64,000 nt of DNA from Chondrus crispus (taxonomy: Eukaryota > Rhodophyta > Florideophyceae > Gigartinales > Gigartinaceae): contig NW_005178758.1 of the NCBI RefSeq assembly GCF_000350225.1, positions 62,001 through 126,000 on the forward strand, read 5' to 3'. The notes beneath the pieces were generated by a model. That model was not told the DNA's origin, made no database searches, and worked only from the letters and a program-made list of their open reading frames with translations. Made by a program: the position numbers and the translations under genes. Below, piece after piece: positions 61,686 through 64,000 of the stretch. Within the stretch, counting starts at the first letter, position 1. Each line of letters opens with the position of its first letter.

Positions 61686-62916
61686 ATGGCGAAAACCAAG
61701 CAGACGGCGCGCCGCAGTACTGGCGGCAAGGCGCCCCGTAAACATATCGCGTCGAAGGCGGCGAGAGTATCCGTTGAAGAGCACAACGCTCGTGAGAGGA
61801 TAATGTGGCTATTGTCGCAAAGAACGGACGTAATGAAGGTGTCGAAGAACGAAGAAGCTTCGCCTCGTTTTCCGTACCATGTTTGGGTTGGACCGAATCT
61901 GACAAGGTATGACTTGGATTTGACGGAAACGCTCCGCCTTTTCGGTCGACATGTGGTCATCTGCTTAAGTGCGCGAGGAAAGCACGGGGTATCGGTAGAT
62001 GAGTTTTCCCGAGTCGGGCTGACTGAATCGATTGACGATAAGCGTGCTTATGATCACGTGGAGGATGATGCTTGGAATTTTTGAGTCTATCTGCTACGAT
62101 AGACTCGCAAATAAGTACGTCGCTATCGACGCATGCGATAAGTCGAAGCACCCCATTCTGCTGTATGCCCTACAAGTCTGTGGTCGGAACAAATCTTCGG
62201 GCCACCAGATCCAGAACGACAAGTTCTACACGAACGGCAGAGACCGCGTGTCAGCTTACCTTCTCATTGATGAGTGGTGCCAGAAGTATCCAGGGCGCTG
62301 GTTGGCAATGTCCACTTCCGGTGCCCGCTCAGAGAGCTCTTTGGCGTCTTCTTTCCATATCCACAACCTTGGTGCTACTCCCTATCAAGATCGAACTGAT
62401 CTGTGCATCCCAGCTGCCGTTTGCAACTCGTTATGTGTTCTCGGCGCACGACAGCTCGCCGATTCGTATTGGGAGCACTTCAAGGAAACTGCGAAGTCGT
62501 TCGTGCAGCAGGGGAGTCTTCCACGACGTATTCGTGGTCTGAGAGATGCCAACAAGCATCTTAAACGAGAGGAAGTAGTTCTCGAGCATACCTTCGGATC
62601 GGTCCCAACAATAGGCAAACTTCTTGATGTCGAGTCGGGAGTGTTTGTTGTCACGCTTGAGGGGAGTTCAAACAAGTTGCATACGGTGTGCGTATCTTCA
62701 AAAGATCACATCATATTGGATTGTATGGAACCGTACCCTATGCCCTTCTCCCTTCAAGCTTTGAAACTCTGTCTTGGTGATGGAGTTAGTCTGCTCGAAA
62801 TTCGTGAAATGCGAAAGGTCTGTCTTGTCCGTGCTTCCACCACAAGAGCGCTTAGCGCTTCCACTAAGCGTCGCAAACGTCGCAAGCTGAAAGCTGAAAG
62901 AAACAAGTCGAAATAG
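61686..62916 (+). CDS. Histone H3-tail mimic joined to a cysteine-peptidase-like protein (+1 frame change)
   Basis: Residues 2-29 copy the H3 tail: AKTKQTARRSTGGKAPRK then HIASKAARVS, 22 of 28 identical to canonical H3. K4, R8, S10, K14, R17, K18, K23, R26 and S28 are kept; R2 is K, K9 is R and K27 is V. No histone fold follows. Instead there are ~100 residues (FPYHVWVGPNLTRYDLDL, FGRHVVICLSARGKHGV), then TGA at 62082 in AAT-TTT-TGA. The adjacent +1 frame continues smoothly (ESICYDRLANKYVAIDA) to a Cys motif (TDLCIPAAVCNSLCVLG), a His motif (NKLHTVCVSSKDHIILDC) and a basic tail (KRRKRRKLKAERNK). Total ~410 residues. Homology of the C-terminal part to the 44-kb fragment marks it as a mobile family. 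Confidence 0.85.
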
Positions 62917-62919
62917 CCA

Positions 62920-62941
62920 CGCTCTTTTCTCTTTTCTTGCC
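62920..62941 (-). promoter_or_regulatory. Polypurine-tract-like run
   Basis: On the minus strand AAGAAAAGAGAAAAGAGCG lies downstream of the integrase stop and is followed by TGG. It may be the PPT of the Ty3/gypsy element at the right edge, which would put the histone-mimic gene inside or beyond its 3' LTR. Unproven. Confidence 0.35.
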
Positions 62942-63033
62942 TATACGGGTTTCATGATAGCAATTGCATCTATTCTCTACATGCATTAAACGATTTTATG
63001 CCTAAGACTTAGCCTTAAGCTTTAACAAAGGAC

Positions 63034-64000
63034 TTAGGCTTCGAACTTCCTTTCACGATATAGGACGAGTCGGCGAGCATGAATAGGCTTCCTGGATACT
63101 CTGCCGTGCTGCGACTCTAGCACATATCGCGGGTGGTGAACTTCCAAGATCCGGCACGGGCCGTAGAATTTGGAAACGAACGCGGGCCATTTCGTACCAC
63201 CGAATGAAGTTCCCCGAGCGACAAGAACTTTGTCTCCTACTTCCAAGAAGTGAGACGACGACGGTACGAGCCTTTTTTCCACGGAGGCTCCCGAGCGAAC
63301 CGCTCGTGGGACAGATCCAGTCAGGAGCTCCAAACGACGATGATGGTCTAAGGAAGGAACAACTAGGCTTGCACCTGTCTCTGCACTGGAATCCATCCGA
63401 GGCGGGATCCCATACATCAGTTCGAATGGCGACACGCCGTTCTTCATGGCACGTCGGCGATATCCATACAGGACCTGGGTGAGTGCTTTGTCCCACTCCA
63501 TTCCAGTTCCAAGAACTGTCTTACGGACGGCAGCCTTCAAAGTTCCAACCATTCTCTCTGCTCTACCGTTAGACATGGGAGCGTAGGCGAGGACGGTGCG
63601 CCAAGTGATACCGTGTCGAGCCATGAAGCTAGAAACGGCCGAGGCTGTGAAGCAGGTAGCATTGTCAGAGACAATGGTTCTCGGAGGGCCGAATGAGTAC
63701 ATGATTTTTCTCTTGACGAAGTCGAGAACCACTTGAGCAGTACTATCAGCAGTGGATAGAGCAATTGGCCATCCTGTGAGGTGTTCGACCGCAACCAACA
63801 CGAAGCGATTTCCAGACGAAGTGACAGGGAAGGGTTCAGCAAAGTCAATGGAGAAAACATCAAACAAGCTTGTGATGGGAAGGCGCAAAGTTGTCTTATA
63901 CCTGGGAATCGGACGTGCCTTCTGACACCCGTCACAACTCTTCACGTAGTCTCCCACGTCCATACCAACGGTCGGCCACCAGTACCTTTCCGTGACAAAT
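63034..64000 (-). CDS. Ty3/gypsy integrase, truncated by the window edge
   Basis: The frame is open through the right edge (ERYWWPTVGMDVGDYVKSC). CDGCQKARP is the second half of the HHCC finger. DDE core: FSIDFAEPFPV, IVSDNATCFTAS and NGRAERMVGTLK. The C terminus has an SH3-like strand set (VGDKVLVARG, GPCRILEVHHPRYVL) and no chromodomain. It is convergent with the histone-mimic gene, only 117 bp away. Confidence 0.9.
   Translation of the reverse strand, partial: FVTERYWWPTVGMDVGDYVKSCDGCQKARPIPRYKTTLRLPITSLFDVFSIDFAEPFPVTSSGNRFVLVAVEHLTGWPIALSTADSTAQVVLDFVKRKIMYSFGPPRTIVSDNATCFTASAVSSFMARHGITWRTVLAYAPMSNGRAERMVGTLKAAVRKTVLGTGMEWDKALTQVLYGYRRRAMKNGVSPFELMYGIPPRMDSSAETGASLVVPSLDHHRRLELLTGSVPRAVRSGASVEKRLVPSSSHFLEVGDKVLVARGTSFGGTKWPAFVSKFYGPCRILEVHHPRYVLESQHGRVSRKPIHARRLVLYRERKFEA

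Noticed and set aside
61686..61775. Genuine histone H3 gene or pseudogene
   Set aside because: The tail is followed directly by unrelated protein; no alpha-N or histone-fold residues remain, and the frame continues into the peptidase-like family.

Overview
This is eukaryotic nuclear DNA, almost certainly from a plastid-bearing alga with short, intron-poor genes; a red alga is my best guess. The supports are an RsmG rRNA methyltransferase and a glycine decarboxylase fragment with transit-peptide-like N termini, TATA-box promoters, and a landscape dominated by eukaryotic transposable elements. The organism call is an inference. I see no rRNA, tRNA or CRISPR feature. Only two host-type genes look intact: an APH-fold kinase (47.7-49.1 kb) and RsmG (55.1-56.1 kb).

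Layout. 0-2.7 kb: edge ORF, then a copia-type element with reverse transcriptase deleted. 2.9-4.9 kb: ~100-bp hairpin repeats and a 76-bp minisatellite. 4.86-13.94 kb: a 9.1-kb DNA transposon with ~420-bp inverted repeats, carrying a DUF7869-like transposase and a divergent ParB-like/DNA methyltransferase gene, inserted into that repeat cluster. 14-17.6 kb: more repeats and a triosephosphate isomerase remnant. 17.6-18.6 kb: a broken Uma2-type nuclease gene with a repetitive coiled coil, ended by a solo LTR and a MITE. 19.7-34.6 kb: a 14.9-kb Ty3/gypsy chromovirus with gag, pol, a 3.5-kb GC-rich spacer and antisense ORFs before the 3' LTR. 34.6-37.5 kb: a third minisatellite element and a decayed RecQ-like helicase with a zinc knuckle. 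38-46 kb: Myb/SANT fragment, MULE transposase and a string of truncated host gene pieces (GLDC, secreted protein, coiled coil), plus a fragment of a cysteine-peptidase-like mobile gene. 46-49.6 kb: duplicated kinase gene, a MITE and a WD40 scrap. 50.3-54.6 and 56.6-60.9 kb: two related piggyBac-type elements whose transposase contains a YqaJ-like nuclease domain. 61.7-62.9 kb: a gene whose N terminus copies the histone H3 tail. 63-64 kb: the end of another Ty3/gypsy integrase.

The most interesting signals are (1) the H3-tail mimic, which keeps K4, K14, K18 and K23 but replaces the two silencing lysines K9 and K27, joined through a UUU-UGA +1 frame change to a cysteine-peptidase-like protein that has a second copy at 44-45 kb; (2) the transposon carrying a bacterial-style ParB-methyltransferase; (3) piggyBac transposases with an inserted exonuclease domain and element-specific palindromes at conserved spacing; and (4) a chromovirus full of perfect hairpins, with covarying stems in its LTRs. 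Several of these could affect how mobile DNA is marked or read in chromatin, but that is inference.
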